A DNA stretch of 54,027 bases from Legionellaceae bacterium (GTDB taxonomy: Bacteria; Pseudomonadota; Gammaproteobacteria; Legionellales; Legionellaceae), in contig JAALKW010000003.1 in NCBI GenBank assembly GCA_011087865.1, positions 21,758 through 75,784 of the forward strand, read 5' to 3'. The position numbers and the translations under genes are program-made. A model generated the notes under the pieces. That model searched no databases and was not told the DNA's origin. It was given only the letters and a program-made list of their open reading frames with translations. Positions within the stretch are counted from its first letter, which is position 1. Each line of letters starts with the position of its first letter. This document shows positions 28,704 to 40,609 of the stretch, in pieces.

Positions 28704-29654
28704 ATGTCTAGCATGATGGTATTTTCTGGTAACGCTTCGTCTAAACTCGCACAAGATATCTCATCTCACCTCAACATTAAAATCGGTCGCGCAACCGTAG
28801 GTACTTTCAGCGATGGCGAAACCATGGTGGAAATACTAGAAAATGTCCGTGGCAAAGATGTCTTCATTGTACAATCCACTTGTGCGCCTACAAATGACAA
28901 TCTGATGGAACTCTTGACCATGGCAGATGCATTACGCCGCTCTTCTGCAGGTCGTATTACAGCTGTGGTGCCTTATTTTGGCTATGCACGACAAGACAGA
29001 CGTGTTCGCTCAGCGCGCGTTCCTATCACGGCTAAAATTATTGCTGATATGATGACGGCTGTTGGTATTTGTCGTGTCCTCACGGTTGATTTACATGCCG
29101 ATCAAATTCAAGGCTTTTTTTATATGCCTGTCGATAATGTATATTCAACACCTGTTTTACTCGATGATATTAAAACACAACATTTAGAAAATATCATGGT
29201 GGTTTCACCTGATGTCGGCGGTGTGGTACGTGCGAGAGCCATGGCAAAGTTACTCAATGATGCAGCCCTTTGTATTATTGATAAACGACGAAGTGGTCCC
29301 AATAAATCAGAAGTCATGCACCTCATTGGTAATCCAGCCGGACAGCACTGTATTATTATCGATGACATCGTCGATACAGCCGGTACCTTATGCTCTGCTG
29401 CAAAAGCACTCAAAGCATCTGGCGCTGCTAGTGTTCGAGCTTATATTACGCACCCCGTATTATCAGGACCTGCTGTGGATAATATCAATGCTTCTTTGCT
29501 GGATGAAGTCATTGTGACAGATACCATCCCGAGCTCTAAGGCCGCTGAAAACTGTAAAAAAATTAAAGTTGTTAGTCTCGCTGAAATGCTTGCGCAAGCC
29601 ATCAAACGCGTCAATATTGAAGAGTCTGTCAGCTCCATGTTTGCAGACAAATAA
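28704..29654 (+). CDS. prs: Ribose-phosphate pyrophosphokinase
   Basis: Prs makes phosphoribosyl pyrophosphate from ribose 5-phosphate and ATP for nucleotide, His and Trp synthesis. Motifs: [16 protein letters not shown] near residue 34, RQDRR with the metal/ATP region near 97, [14 protein letters not shown] near 163 and the PRPP loop [13 protein letters not shown] near 218. Length 316 is standard. It ends a short plus-strand series lolB, tRNA-Gln, prs and is closed by a strong hairpin. rplY and pth, often next, are not here. Confidence 0.98.
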   Translation: MSSMMVFSGNASSKLAQDISSHLNIKIGRATVGTFSDGETMVEILENVRGKDVFIVQSTCAPTNDNLMELLTMADALRRSSAGRITAVVPYFGYARQDRRVRSARVPITAKIIADMMTAVGICRVLTVDLHADQIQGFFYMPVDNVYSTPVLLDDIKTQHLENIMVVSPDVGGVVRARAMAKLLNDAALCIIDKRRSGPNKSEVMHLIGNPAGQHCIIIDDIVDTAGTLCSAAKALKASGAASVRAYITHPVLSGPAVDNINASLLDEVIVTDTIPSSKAAENCKKIKVVSLAEMLAQAIKRVNIEESVSSMFADK

Positions 29655-29667
29655 AACACCACTAAAA

Positions 29668-29687
29668 AAGCCTCCATTCGGAGGCTT
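29668..29687. terminator. Bidirectional intrinsic terminator
   Basis: AAGCCTCC and GGAGGCTT form an eight-base stem around ATTC. On the plus strand ATTATTATT follows; on the minus strand a U-run (from AAAAAA at 29664-29669) follows. It separates the convergent prs and fis genes and can stop both. Confidence 0.85.
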
Positions 29688-29708
29688 ATTATTATTAATT
29701 CAAATTAA

Positions 29709-29990
29709 TTAGTCACGCGTTCCAACGTATTTATCATCAAAATAACGACGCAGTTTTGTACGAAGTGTTCCGCGGCTAATTCCTAGCATTAATGCAGCAC
29801 GCGATTGGTTATATTTGCAATGCTCCATCACGGCACGAAAGAGTGGGGTTTCCACTTCTTCCAGTACAAACTGATACAAATCAACTGGATCTTCACTTTT
29901 CAATTCAGAAAAATACTTTTGAACTGACTGCGTAACGCTAGAAGCTAAAGAGACTGCTATCTCTCCATTTTCTTGAGTAATACTTCCCAT
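29709..29990 (-). CDS. fis: DNA-binding protein Fis
   Basis: Fis is a small nucleoid protein that bends DNA and activates rRNA and other growth promoters. The C-terminal helix-turn-helix (about 55-90: FRAVMEHCKYNQSRAALMLG, then SRGTLRTKLRRYF) is clear. The ATG at 29990 is eight bases after AAGGAG and gives 93 residues, close to the 98 of E. coli; the open frame to 30086 is not family-like. dusB, the usual upstream partner, is absent. It lies 104 bases after the DUF945 gene. Confidence 0.92.
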   Translation of the reverse strand: MGSITQENGEIAVSLASSVTQSVQKYFSELKSEDPVDLYQFVLEEVETPLFRAVMEHCKYNQSRAALMLGISRGTLRTKLRRYFDDKYVGTRD

Positions 29991-30094
29991 CTTGTTAACT
30001 CCTTCTTTCAAAAACAAATTTCCGTCCACACAAAACTCAACATGAGCACGCCAATACACGGCTGCGTCATGGACGACAAAATACAAATAGAGGA

Positions 30095-31630
30095 TTAAAA
30101 GCTTAACATCCCCGAATGAAATGGCTGACCATTTACCAACAAACGTCCAGAAGAAAGCTTGAGATCAAGCACATAGTCTGCTCCCTTCGCCTTTAAAACC
30201 CCCACTTGTATCAAATCCGCCAGTTTTTGATCCGCATGATGGACTGCTTGTTGATTCAGTTCTGCTAGTGTAACCGGTGCTACAGTTGTATCTTTTGTCT
30301 TATCTGTAGTCTGCTGCGGTTTAGCATTTGGAAGTGTTGGGGCTAAGGGCTGTTTATCTGCCGAAGCCTCTTGTGTCTTATTATTATTTTTATCTAGATG
30401 CGCACGCAACAGTTCTTGCTGAAATGAGCGTACGAGCAATGATTTAACAAAAGTTGCAGGCATTTTTAAATGTCCTTCTCCTTCAACTTTTGGAAAGGCT
30501 TGTATCGGTGAGTTTGTTTCTGAGGTTGATTGCGGAAAGGCCACTCGCATTGAACCATCCACAGCCCCTTCAGGCAAAGCAAGTTTTAACGTACTCACCT
30601 CAAAAACCGTTCCCTTTTCTAGTAATTTAGGCAGCTTCGGCAATAACGAGAATAACAGTTGCTGGGTGTCTGCTCCCGTGGTCCCTGTTTGTTTCAACTG
30701 ATTAACATCTTGATTTAATTCAGCTAAAACCGTTGCATTTAAATTTTTAATGCCCACTTCAAACTCACCAGGCCCGTAAGTTTTATCTTGCGACACCAAG
30801 CGCTTGAATGCCGCATGAAACGACGAACCAAATGAATCATTTTGAAGCGTACTTTTTGAAGTGAACTCAAGCTGCTGTAACTCAAACTCCGTTTGTTTCT
30901 TATCGGTAATTTTAAGCACCGGTAAATTTAAATTGGCTTCACCTAAAAATAAACCATTTTCAGCTTTATGTACGTTATAGGTACTGGTTATTTTATTCAA
31001 AACAATATTGGCTTTTTCGCTCATTAAGCGTAAACCATCTAAAGCAAAATGTCCTTGTAAGTGAGTACTTTCAGGAGAAAAACGTAAATCACTGCGCATG
31101 CCCAACCACTCAACCTGACTCTGATCTCGCTTCATCACGAGTTGAAAGGCTGGCACCTCAACTTCTAGATGTGTTTTGTTTAAATAGGTAACAAATAAAT
31201 TAATCACCAACTGGGGTTGTGTTGATTGCGGTGTAAATATATTTGAAAACTCTGACGCATAGGCCTCTGGCAACGTTAAGTGCCCCTGTGCTGCCCCAAG
31301 CCCAAACCGAATATGATTTTTTTCAAACAGAACGGGACCATGATAAACCACTAAAGGCATATCAAATGTGTATACTTTTGCAGGCACAACCACTGCACGC
31401 CCATCATCTTTTTTAATCACTTTTTCAGGCATTTGCATATGCCAGGTTAAATCAGCGGTTGATTGAAATAATCCTCGGCGATACCCCACTAACTCAACAG
31501 AAAGATCGTTGGCCTGATTGAGTGAGCTTAAATTTTTCTTCAAAGTCCGCTCGGTAATTAAACCAGTACTAAAATAGCCTCCAAGGACTACCAGAACGAA
31601 CACGAGCGCTATTGTTATTATTTTTTTCAT
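30095..31630 (-). CDS. DUF945/YdgA-family protein
   Basis: 511 aa. An uncleaved N-terminal hydrophobic anchor or signal (about 4-24) is followed by a long beta-rich periplasmic part starting with the family text LVGYRRGLFQSTADLTW. A low-complexity Gln/Thr/Lys stretch (about 405-435) precedes a final conserved part ending KLSSGRLLVNGQPF. YdgA-type proteins are inner-membrane or periplasmic with no settled biochemical role. A GGAGAG box lies four bases upstream of the ATG. Family assignment is from overall pattern. Confidence 0.8.
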   Translation of the reverse strand: MKKIITIALVFVLVVLGGYFSTGLITERTLKKNLSSLNQANDLSVELVGYRRGLFQSTADLTWHMQMPEKVIKKDDGRAVVVPAKVYTFDMPLVVYHGPVLFEKNHIRFGLGAAQGHLTLPEAYASEFSNIFTPQSTQPQLVINLFVTYLNKTHLEVEVPAFQLVMKRDQSQVEWLGMRSDLRFSPESTHLQGHFALDGLRLMSEKANIVLNKITSTYNVHKAENGLFLGEANLNLPVLKITDKKQTEFELQQLEFTSKSTLQNDSFGSSFHAAFKRLVSQDKTYGPGEFEVGIKNLNATVLAELNQDVNQLKQTGTTGADTQQLLFSLLPKLPKLLEKGTVFEVSTLKLALPEGAVDGSMRVAFPQSTSETNSPIQAFPKVEGEGHLKMPATFVKSLLVRSFQQELLRAHLDKNNNKTQEASADKQPLAPTLPNAKPQQTTDKTKDTTVAPVTLAELNQQAVHHADQKLADLIQVGVLKAKGADYVLDLKLSSGRLLVNGQPFHSGMLSF

Positions 31631-31718
31631 GCGTCTCTCCGTCTCTTTTATACTTTATGTATTACGCAACCACCAATCAGCCTTCTATTAAAACACGAGA
31701 ACGTTTCAGTTAGAAGTC

Positions 31719-33017
31719 TTAATCGTCATCTTTCAAAGGCTTACAATAAGTTTCTTTCACCATGCAAGCCAAAACAAGCGCAACAAAAGAACACAGTGGT
31801 AAAACGCCTAATGCATATTGATAATCAGACAAATGTAAATGCTCTACATTATATGCTCGCATGCCCGAAATATGATCGATTAATTTCCCAACAATCGGTT
31901 GGAACAATGCACCAACAAAAATAGAGGCCATGTTTGTAAACGCAATCACAGTCCCGACAACAGAACGATGATGAAGCTCCGTTGCCACAGCGTAAGCAAT
32001 AGACACACCTATATTTGTAAAACCAAAGAGAAAGAATAAAACAGCAGCTGTTGTTTGCGTCATATTGGGTGAAAACACCATCCAGCTAGATAAAACCACA
32101 CCTGATAAGGCTGAAAAAATCATCACTGGCTTTCGACGCCCTAAGCGGTCTGAAAACCAACCGGCTATTGGCCCTCCAAACCCCCAACCAATAAAAATAA
32201 GGCCTATAATAAACGCGGCTGAATGCACTGGAAAATTTCGTCCATACTGCAAATACGCCGCACCATATGATTCACCAATAACAGCAGTTGGCGTAAACAC
32301 AAACCCTGTAAATAAAGCATTAATCCATGTTTGAGGCATAGAAAGCACAATCCGCAAACTATCAAAAATCTTTACTTTTTTGATTTTGCTGACTTTTACT
32401 TCACAAGATTCAGCTTTAGGCTTATCACGCACAAACTGATACAAAAAAGCAGCCAATAAAATAAAAATAAAAGCGATGACAAGCATGCTATGACGCCACC
32501 CAATCTGCCCCACCAAGAAAGCAACAGGCGCCTCTCCTGAGGCAGCACCAAGCATGCCGATTGCTTGGGTCAATCCTGCAAGCAACCCCATCATTTTGGG
32601 TGGAAACCAGATGGTTGCCAATCTCAGGGTTGAAATAAACGCAAACGCTGCAGTAAAACCAATTAACATACGGCCAACAGAGGCCATCATTAATGTATCA
32701 GCCAAACCAAAGACAGAACACCCAAAAGCAGACAGCAGTGCCATTAAGGTCAGTACCCAGCGGATACTCATCCGATCGACCATGAGGCCCACTGGAATTT
32801 GCATGAAAATATAAGGCACATAAAACGAAGCAGACAAAATACCAAACTGCGCCTCATTCATATTAAAATCAATTTGCAAATAACGATGCATCACATTGAC
32901 TGTAACGCGAGCAAGATAATCAGAAAAATAAAATGCTGCTGCTAATCCCCAAACAAGCCAAGCAATACCTAGTTTTTTTTTATTCTGAATCGGGGGAACA
33001 CACAAAGGCTCACTCAT
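31719..33017 (-). CDS. Major facilitator superfamily transporter
   Basis: 432 aa with twelve predicted membrane segments in two six-helix halves. The family loop between helices 2 and 3 reads GLMVDRMSIRW, and the corresponding repeat in the second half is GWFSDRLGRRK. The FYVPYIFMQIPVGLMVDR context resembles organic-phosphate and Pht-like carriers in Legionella relatives, but the substrate cannot be read from sequence. The ATG at 33017 has GGA about nine bases upstream; a TTG two codons upstream is possible. It stands alone, not in a pathway operon. Confidence 0.88.
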   Translation of the reverse strand: MSEPLCVPPIQNKKKLGIAWLVWGLAAAFYFSDYLARVTVNVMHRYLQIDFNMNEAQFGILSASFYVPYIFMQIPVGLMVDRMSIRWVLTLMALLSAFGCSVFGLADTLMMASVGRMLIGFTAAFAFISTLRLATIWFPPKMMGLLAGLTQAIGMLGAASGEAPVAFLVGQIGWRHSMLVIAFIFILLAAFLYQFVRDKPKAESCEVKVSKIKKVKIFDSLRIVLSMPQTWINALFTGFVFTPTAVIGESYGAAYLQYGRNFPVHSAAFIIGLIFIGWGFGGPIAGWFSDRLGRRKPVMIFSALSGVVLSSWMVFSPNMTQTTAAVLFFLFGFTNIGVSIAYAVATELHHRSVVGTVIAFTNMASIFVGALFQPIVGKLIDHISGMRAYNVEHLHLSDYQYALGVLPLCSFVALVLACMVKETYCKPLKDDD

Positions 33018-33151
33018 ACGCAAAGATCCATTTTATTATTCACTGGACTAAAAATGCGTATAGACTGGACTATCTAACTTAAAAATGCAAGTTTTTATGA
33101 ACAAGAAAGAAAGCTTTTTCCTTTCCCCCCTGTCCACAAACAAGTTTGTAC

Positions 33152-33541
33152 TTAAGCGACAATATCAATCACTTGATAACCAAGAATAGCTGAAACAGCA
33201 ATCACACCTGCAATTTCTAAGGCACGGAGAAAATAATGACGATGTTCAACATAATACGTATTGTCATTTGCGGATTCTAAATCTGTTTGATTATTTTGTT
33301 GTTCAATTTCAAAGCTAAACAACGGTTGTTCGTTATAAAATCCAGCCCACCATCCCTCAAGCCACTGCTCTCGCTCAGGTGAATTCAGCCGATATGGATT
33401 ATCATCTTCTCGAATATCAACCAGGGCACATTCATATCCATAAGCATAACATTCTTCTAACGTTGGATGGTCCACATGAAAATGAAACTTAAGGTGAGGC
33501 AATAAAGCAGTCAAATCATTCGATTCTTTCGATTCAATCAT
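33152..33541 (-). CDS. Membrane-anchored protein with RMF-like domain
   Basis: 129 aa. AAAGGAG lies nine bases before the ATG at 33541. Residues about 33-68 read YAYGYECAL, then NPYRLNSPEREQWLEGWWAG. This matches the layout of ribosome modulation factor/CrpP domains: GY-x-A, a Pro-Tyr pair, Arg and W-L-x-G-W. A polar linker (about 70-100) leads to one C-terminal membrane helix (about 105-127). RMF itself is a 55-residue free protein that dimerises ribosomes in stationary phase; a membrane-tethered version is unusual. The link to ribosomes is inference from the motif only. Confidence 0.65.
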   Translation of the reverse strand: MIESKESNDLTALLPHLKFHFHVDHPTLEECYAYGYECALVDIREDDNPYRLNSPEREQWLEGWWAGFYNEQPLFSFEIEQQNNQTDLESANDNTYYVEHRHYFLRALEIAGVIAVSAILGYQVIDIVA

Positions 33542-33751
33542 AGTTGAGTACTCCTTTCTCAATACACCTGTTCAACATCATCTAAACAGCATCTAAATAT
33601 CCAGAAAAAAACACTTTTTGCTTTTCTTTACTGGTAAGATTTAGTCTATGACAAACTCAAAAAATCGTGCTGAAAATGCATGGACTTTTCGAATTCTTAA
33701 CAAACTAAATCATATCCTGTCTATATAAAGTAACCTTAGAGAAAACAAAGG

Positions 33752-34402
33752 TCAAGAGGCAAGTCTTTTTTTGGACCAACTTGATTCTTTCTTGATATAT
33801 AAAATTCTATCATGAAGCCTGTGATCTCGTCCCTGCCAAAATTCCACTTCTTCTGCGAGCACAGAAAAGCCCCCCCAATAAACAGGGCATTTGATGTTTT
33901 TTTGACCTTTTTTTGCCATGAGTTGCTGCGCTTCGTCAAGCAATGCAGCGCGTGATGAAATCACACGACTTTGAGGTGAAACAATCGCACTACACTGACT
34001 CATCAGCGAACGGGTTTCAAAATAAGCTTTTGAGACCGCTCGACTCACACGTTGAACCTGACCTCGAATACGAACTTGACGAGCCAAAGCCGGCCAATAA
34101 AAATTCAGTGCCGCTTGTGGTGTGTTATCCAGCTCAACGCCTTTGGTACTCTCATAATTGGTATAAAAAATAAAAGCCTCATCTTCGAGGCCTTTTAGCA
34201 GTACAACACGCGAGTTGGGAAACCCGCGTGCATCAACGGTTGATAAAACCATTGCGGTTGGATCAGGAATATCTTCCGATAATACCTCTGAAAACCATTT
34301 CTCAAACTGAACAAAAGGAGAATCAGCGGTATCTTCTTGATTTAAACTTTGTTCACCATATTCACGTCGATTCGACGCAAAAGGTTTAAAATCAAAACCC
34401 AT
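33752..34402 (-). CDS. pdxH: Pyridoxamine/pyridoxine 5'-phosphate oxidase
   Basis: PdxH is the FMN enzyme that makes pyridoxal 5'-phosphate. The 216 residues show PTAMVLSTVDARGFPNSRVV near 48, FYTNYESTKGVELDNTP near 79, the LNFYWPALARQVRIRG segment near 98 and VYWGGFSVLAEEVEFWQG near 173 with RLHDR. It begins 17 bases after sucD and is probably read from the same transcript; PLP synthesis has no obvious link to the TCA block. The final KKESSWSKKRLAS replaces the family's usual RLAP end. Confidence 0.95.
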   Translation of the reverse strand: MGFDFKPFASNRREYGEQSLNQEDTADSPFVQFEKWFSEVLSEDIPDPTAMVLSTVDARGFPNSRVVLLKGLEDEAFIFYTNYESTKGVELDNTPQAALNFYWPALARQVRIRGQVQRVSRAVSKAYFETRSLMSQCSAIVSPQSRVISSRAALLDEAQQLMAKKGQKNIKCPVYWGGFSVLAEEVEFWQGRDHRLHDRILYIKKESSWSKKRLAS

Positions 34403-34419
34403 CGATTATTACCCGTCTG

Positions 34420-35295
34420 CTACCAGCCCATGACCTCAGCCACTGCGTCGCCTAAGTCAGCAGGAGAACGTACGGTTTTAACCCCTGCAGCCTCTAACGC
34501 TGCAAATTTATCTGCTGCAGTCCCTTTACCACCAGAAATAATAGCGCCTGCATGTCCCATTCGCTTACCTGCTGGTGCTGTAACGCCTGCAATATAAGCC
34601 ACCACGGGTTTCGTGATATTCGCTTGAATAAATGCTGCCGCTTCTTCTTCAGCTGTTCCGCCAATTTCCCCGACTAAAATAATCGCTTCTGTTTGTGGAT
34701 CTTCTTCAAATAAAGCCAATACATCAATAAACGATGTACCTGGAATTGGATCGCCACCAATACCCACACAAGTACTTTGACCAAAGCCTTTATCAGTCAT
34801 CTGTTTAACTGCTTCGTACGTCAACGTACCTGAACGTGACACAATACCGACTTTTCCAGGCAAATGAATCGCGCCTGGCATAATACCCATTTTACAAGCA
34901 CCAGGTGTAATAATACCCGGACAGTTAGGTCCAATTAAACGACTCATTGTATTTTGTTCTAAATACTGTTTGACTTCCAGCATATCTAAAACCGGCACGC
35001 CTTCGGTAATACATGCAATCAGCTCGATACCCGCTTCTGCGGCCTCAAGAATAGAGTCTTTACAAAAAGGGGCTGGCACATAAATCACACTCGCATTGGC
35101 ATCTGTTGCTTCAACCGCTTCTCTCACCGTATTAAATACAGGCAAGCCAAGATGTGTTTGTCCACCTTTACCCGGTGTCACACCACCGACCATATTGGTA
35201 CCATACTCAATCGCTTGCTCTGAATGAAATGTACCCTGTTTACCTGTAAATCCCTGACAAATAACACGCGTGCTCTTATCGACTAAAATACTCAT
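34420..35295 (-). CDS. sucD: Succinyl-CoA synthetase alpha subunit
   Basis: SucD binds CoA and carries the phosphorylated histidine for the succinyl-CoA/succinate step coupled to NTP synthesis. Seen are the CoA-binding [14 protein letters not shown] start, [14 protein letters not shown] near 37, and the active-site [12 protein letters not shown] near 246. Length 291 is normal. GGAGAG precedes the ATG. It follows sucC by 26 bases as the last gene of the succinate-succinyl set. Confidence 0.98.
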   Translation of the reverse strand: MSILVDKSTRVICQGFTGKQGTFHSEQAIEYGTNMVGGVTPGKGGQTHLGLPVFNTVREAVEATDANASVIYVPAPFCKDSILEAAEAGIELIACITEGVPVLDMLEVKQYLEQNTMSRLIGPNCPGIITPGACKMGIMPGAIHLPGKVGIVSRSGTLTYEAVKQMTDKGFGQSTCVGIGGDPIPGTSFIDVLALFEEDPQTEAIILVGEIGGTAEEEAAAFIQANITKPVVAYIAGVTAPAGKRMGHAGAIISGGKGTAADKFAALEAAGVKTVRSPADLGDAVAEVMGW

Positions 35296-35321
35296 TTTTA
35301 ATTTCTCTCCACAACAGATAA

Positions 35322-36485
35322 TTATTCTGCAATTGCTGCCACAATTTTTTCTGCAGCATCAGTTAAGCCATCTGCAGCAATGACATTGAGATTACTTTGA
35401 TTTAAAATATCAGCACCTTTGGTTGCCTGGTTGCCCTCAAGACGCACAACCACTGGCACCGTCATCTGTACTTCTGCAACAGCCGCTAAAATACCTTCTG
35501 CAATCAAATCACAGCGTACAATGCCACCAAAAATATTAACCAAAACGCCTTTAACTTGTGTATCAGATAAAATAATTTTAAATGCTTCGGCCACACGCTC
35601 TTTTGTTGCGCCACCCCCAACATCTAAGAAATTAGCAGGCTCTCCACCATGGAGTTTAATCACATCCATCGTAGCCATTGCGAGTCCCGCACCATTGACC
35701 ATACAACCAATATTGCCATCCAGCGGAATATAATTTAATTCCCACTCTCTTGCGCGATTTTCTCTGTCATCTTCTTGTGTTGTATCTCGTAAGCTTTTTA
35801 ATTCAGAATGACGATACAAGGCATTTTCATCTAACGACACTTTACCATCAAGACAAATTAAATCACCTTCGCCAGTCACAACCAAAGGATTAATTTCTAA
35901 TAAACTCAAATCACATGCCACAAAAAGCTGACCCAATTTTGTCATCATCTCTGTGAGCTGCCGTATTTGAGGGCCTGTTAGACCTAAAGCAAATCCAACC
36001 TCACGACATTGATAAGGCATGATGCCAAGCATTGGATCCATTTCTACTTGAATAATTTTTTCAGGCGTTTTTTCAGCGACTTGCTCAATATCCACGCCTC
36101 CTTCGGTCGACGCCATAAAAACAACACGCTGACTCGCTCTATCAACCACAGCACCTAAATAAAGTTCACGCGCAATATCACAGGTCTCTTCAACCAGAAC
36201 ACCATGCACAGGCTGCCCTGATGCGTCTGTCTGATAAGTCACTAAACGCTGGCCCAATAAGCCTTGTGTAAATGCCGTTAATGCCTCTTCGGTCGAAACC
36301 AATTTCACACCACCTGCTTTTCCACGCCCACCCGCATGAACCTGAGCTTTCACAACCCATGTAGAGGTAGATAACGTTGAGGCGACTTGTAAGGCGTCAT
36401 CGACAGTGTATGCAACATCTCCTTTCGGAACAGGCAAATCATATTGTGCGAATAACTGTTTTGCTTGATATTCATGTAAATTCAT
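35322..36485 (-). CDS. sucC: Succinyl-CoA synthetase beta subunit
   Basis: SucC supplies the ATP-grasp nucleotide-binding half of the enzyme. Motifs: [15 protein letters not shown] start, [19 protein letters not shown] near 44, [14 protein letters not shown] near 196 and [16 protein letters not shown] near 316. The 387 residues fit the family exactly. It lies between sucB and sucD in the canonical order. Confidence 0.98.
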   Translation of the reverse strand: MNLHEYQAKQLFAQYDLPVPKGDVAYTVDDALQVASTLSTSTWVVKAQVHAGGRGKAGGVKLVSTEEALTAFTQGLLGQRLVTYQTDASGQPVHGVLVEETCDIARELYLGAVVDRASQRVVFMASTEGGVDIEQVAEKTPEKIIQVEMDPMLGIMPYQCREVGFALGLTGPQIRQLTEMMTKLGQLFVACDLSLLEINPLVVTGEGDLICLDGKVSLDENALYRHSELKSLRDTTQEDDRENRAREWELNYIPLDGNIGCMVNGAGLAMATMDVIKLHGGEPANFLDVGGGATKERVAEAFKIILSDTQVKGVLVNIFGGIVRCDLIAEGILAAVAEVQMTVPVVVRLEGNQATKGADILNQSNLNVIAADGLTDAAEKIVAAIAE

Positions 36486-36511
36486 AATTAAAACTCTACT
36501 GTTTGCTAAAA

Positions 36512-37720
<1,209 letters not shown>

Positions 37721-37765
37721 GATTTCGACCTTTTATTTTTTAAATTCTAATAAAAACAAACAAAA

Positions 37766-40582
37766 CTACCCCACTAATGCCTGCTCCACCAATGCTTTTT
37801 GTTCTTCTGCATGTAAGTAAGCACTACCCACAGCAGGAGAGGCAGCAAACCCTCGTCCAGCATACTCAAGTGATTGCTTATGATTAAAACAACCAATAAT
37901 ATGATGCTGCGATGAAAACCAAACACCTTGATTCTTGGGCTCTTCTTGACACCAAACCACTTGTTTTCCCTTGGTATATTTAGCAAGCTCTGCTTTCAGT
38001 GCCTGCTTAGGAAATGGATACAGCTGCTCAAGACGAATAATTGCCACATGCTGATATTTTTTTTCTCTGCGTTCTTGCAACAGATCATAATAAACTTTTC
38101 CTGAGCACAACACCACCCGCTCAACCGCTTCAGGTTGAAGGGCATCTATTTCAGGAATAACCGTATGAAATGAACCCGTCTCTAAATCAGACAGCGGAGA
38201 AACAGCGAGTTTATGCCTTAACAAACTTTTCGGGGTCATGATGATTAATGGCTTACGAAAAGCTCTTATCACTTGACGCCGTAATAAATGAAAAATTTGA
38301 GATGGCGTTGTTGGCACACAGACTTGAATATTTTGCTGTGCACAGAGCTGCATATAACGCTCAAGCCGAGCGGAAGAATGCTCAGGACCTTGTCCTTCGT
38401 AGCCATGAGGCAAGAGCATCACAAGGCCACTTAAACGACCCCATTTTTGCTCGCCTGAGCTAATAAACTGATCAACCACCACTTGTGCGCCATTTGCAAA
38501 ATCACCAAACTGCGCCTCCCAAAGCACCAAATATTGGGGCTCTGATGACGCATAGCCATATTCAAAGGCAAGGACTGCTTCTTCTGACAAAACAGAATCA
38601 ATCACAAGGGCCGAATTGGTTGCATTAGAGGCGACATTTTCTAGCGGCACAACCACATTACCCGTTTTCATATCATGCAAGGCTGCATGCCGATGCGCAA
38701 AAGTACCACGCCCACAATCTTGTCCTGATAAACGCACACCATAACCTTCATGCAATAAAGTGGCATAAGCCATCGTTTCGGCATAACCCCAATTCATGGC
38801 TATTTCATCAGATGTCATCTTATCTCGCTCAGAGAGTAAGCGTTTTACAACTGGATGTAACTCAAAGTCTTTGGGTAATAAGTGTAATTTTTTAGCCAAC
38901 TCACGGACTGTTTTTAAAGAAACAGTGGTATCAGCAGGCGCATCCCATGGTGTATTTAAATAAGGCGTCCAATCAACTGCCATTTTTCCTTGATAGTTCG
39001 CATGGGTTATTTGAACCACAGCTTCACCGCGGTCTAATTTATCACGGTAAGCATCCATCGCTTGTCTAACTTTATTTTCAGAAGTTAAACCTGCAGCGAT
39101 TAATTGTGAGGCATAAATTTCTCTGATGGTTTTTAATTGCTTTATTTTTTTATACATCGTCGGCTGGGTTACCGATGGCTCATCCGCTTCATTATGCCCA
39201 TGCCGCCGATAACACACTAAATCAAGCACAACATCACGTTTGAATTTCATTCGAAATTCAAATGCAACTTGTGTTGCAAAAATAACCGCTTCTGGATCAT
39301 CGCCATTCACATGAATCACTGGCGCCTGAACCATTTTGGCAACATCCGTGCAATACAAAGTAGAACGTGCATCCAAAGGATTACTCGTCGTAAATCCAAT
39401 TTGGTTATTAATAACAATATGAACCGTTCCGCCGGTGCAATAACCCCGTGCTTGAGAAAAGTTAAACGTCTCCATGACAACGCCTTGTCCGGCAAAGGCA
39501 GCATCACCATGAATCACAACAGGCAATACTTGATTTTTTTCAAGCAAGTCATGCCGTCTTCGCATACGTGAACGTGTTGAGCCTTGAACCACAGGACCAA
39601 TAATTTCGAGGTGCGATGGGTTAAAAGCAAGTGCGACATGCACTGTATCACCTGATCGCGTTTCAATATCAGAAGAAAAACCTAAGTGATATTTTACATC
39701 TCCGGTCCGCTCAAGCTTTACCTTGCCTTCAAACTCCTGAAAGAGTGCTTTAGGATCTTTTCCTAAGACGTTCACTAAAACATTGAGTCGCCCCCGGTGA
39801 GCCATACCAACAATCACTTCTCGCACAGACTCTTTCCCTGCCGCACGAATGATTTCATTCATCATGGGAACCAGAGAATCGCCTCCTTCAAGCGAGAAAC
39901 GTTTTTGTCCCACATAGCGCGTACCGAGATAACGCTCCAGGCTTTCTGCTGCAATCAGCTCATTCAAAATTTCTTTCTTCTGATTGGCATCAGCAGACAA
40001 ACGCCCGTTGGTTGACTCTAATTTTTGCTGAATCCAGCTCACTTCTTCTGTCGAAGCAATATGCATGTATTCAATACCAATACTGCCACAGTAGGTTTGC
40101 TTTAATGCGGCTTGAATGGCTTTCAGTGGCATCGGTTCGTTAGAAAAGCTTTTCCCTGCAAAAAATGACTGTTCTAAATCTGACTCACTTAAATCATGAT
40201 AACTCAAAGTCAAGCTAGGCGGCATGTCTCGCACTAGCATTTCAAGCGGATCAAGATTTGCAGCTAAATGACCATTTGCGCGATAAGCATTAATTAAATC
40301 TGCAACACGTCTTTGTTTATCATCGCCTGTACCCGCAGCAAGCATCGCCGTTTTAGCGGCTTTAGGATATTTTGCTTGATTTAAAAAATGTTCACGCAAA
40401 GCACGATGCGATACATCAATATCGCCATTTTTATTTTTAGGCAATGCTTCAAAAACAGCCTGCCACGACGCAGAAACAGCATCAGGATTATCTAGATAGT
40501 CTTCATACAAACCATCGACATAGGCCATACTTCCACCCGATAAATAGGCGGTTTCCCAGGCTTTTTTTAAGGTGTCACTCAT
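37766..40582 (-). CDS. sucA: 2-oxoglutarate dehydrogenase E1 component
   Basis: Thiamine-diphosphate E1 that decarboxylates 2-oxoglutarate. Seen: the LYEDYLDNPDAVSASWQAVF N-terminal segment that binds E2, GMAHRGRLNVLVNVLGK near 259, the ThDP motif GDAAFAGQGVVMETFNF (near 363) with the NNQIGFTT end, and HGYEGQGPEHSSAR near 726. 938 residues match E. coli-type SucA. The ATG at 40582 follows GGAG by nine bases; a TTG five codons upstream is less likely. It starts 27 bases after sdhB. Confidence 0.98.
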   Translation of the reverse strand: MSDTLKKAWETAYLSGGSMAYVDGLYEDYLDNPDAVSASWQAVFEALPKNKNGDIDVSHRALREHFLNQAKYPKAAKTAMLAAGTGDDKQRRVADLINAYRANGHLAANLDPLEMLVRDMPPSLTLSYHDLSESDLEQSFFAGKSFSNEPMPLKAIQAALKQTYCGSIGIEYMHIASTEEVSWIQQKLESTNGRLSADANQKKEILNELIAAESLERYLGTRYVGQKRFSLEGGDSLVPMMNEIIRAAGKESVREVIVGMAHRGRLNVLVNVLGKDPKALFQEFEGKVKLERTGDVKYHLGFSSDIETRSGDTVHVALAFNPSHLEIIGPVVQGSTRSRMRRRHDLLEKNQVLPVVIHGDAAFAGQGVVMETFNFSQARGYCTGGTVHIVINNQIGFTTSNPLDARSTLYCTDVAKMVQAPVIHVNGDDPEAVIFATQVAFEFRMKFKRDVVLDLVCYRRHGHNEADEPSVTQPTMYKKIKQLKTIREIYASQLIAAGLTSENKVRQAMDAYRDKLDRGEAVVQITHANYQGKMAVDWTPYLNTPWDAPADTTVSLKTVRELAKKLHLLPKDFELHPVVKRLLSERDKMTSDEIAMNWGYAETMAYATLLHEGYGVRLSGQDCGRGTFAHRHAALHDMKTGNVVVPLENVASNATNSALVIDSVLSEEAVLAFEYGYASSEPQYLVLWEAQFGDFANGAQVVVDQFISSGEQKWGRLSGLVMLLPHGYEGQGPEHSSARLERYMQLCAQQNIQVCVPTTPSQIFHLLRRQVIRAFRKPLIIMTPKSLLRHKLAVSPLSDLETGSFHTVIPEIDALQPEAVERVVLCSGKVYYDLLQERREKKYQHVAIIRLEQLYPFPKQALKAELAKYTKGKQVVWCQEEPKNQGVWFSSQHHIIGCFNHKQSLEYAGRGFAASPAVGSAYLHAEEQKALVEQALVG

Positions 40583-40609
40583 GAGCACATTCTCCAAAGA
40601 ACAGCGCCA

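Noticed and set aside
28508-28711. Open frame across the tRNA-Gln gene
   Set aside because: It runs straight through a perfect tRNA cloverleaf and has no ribosome-binding site; the tRNA explains the sequence.
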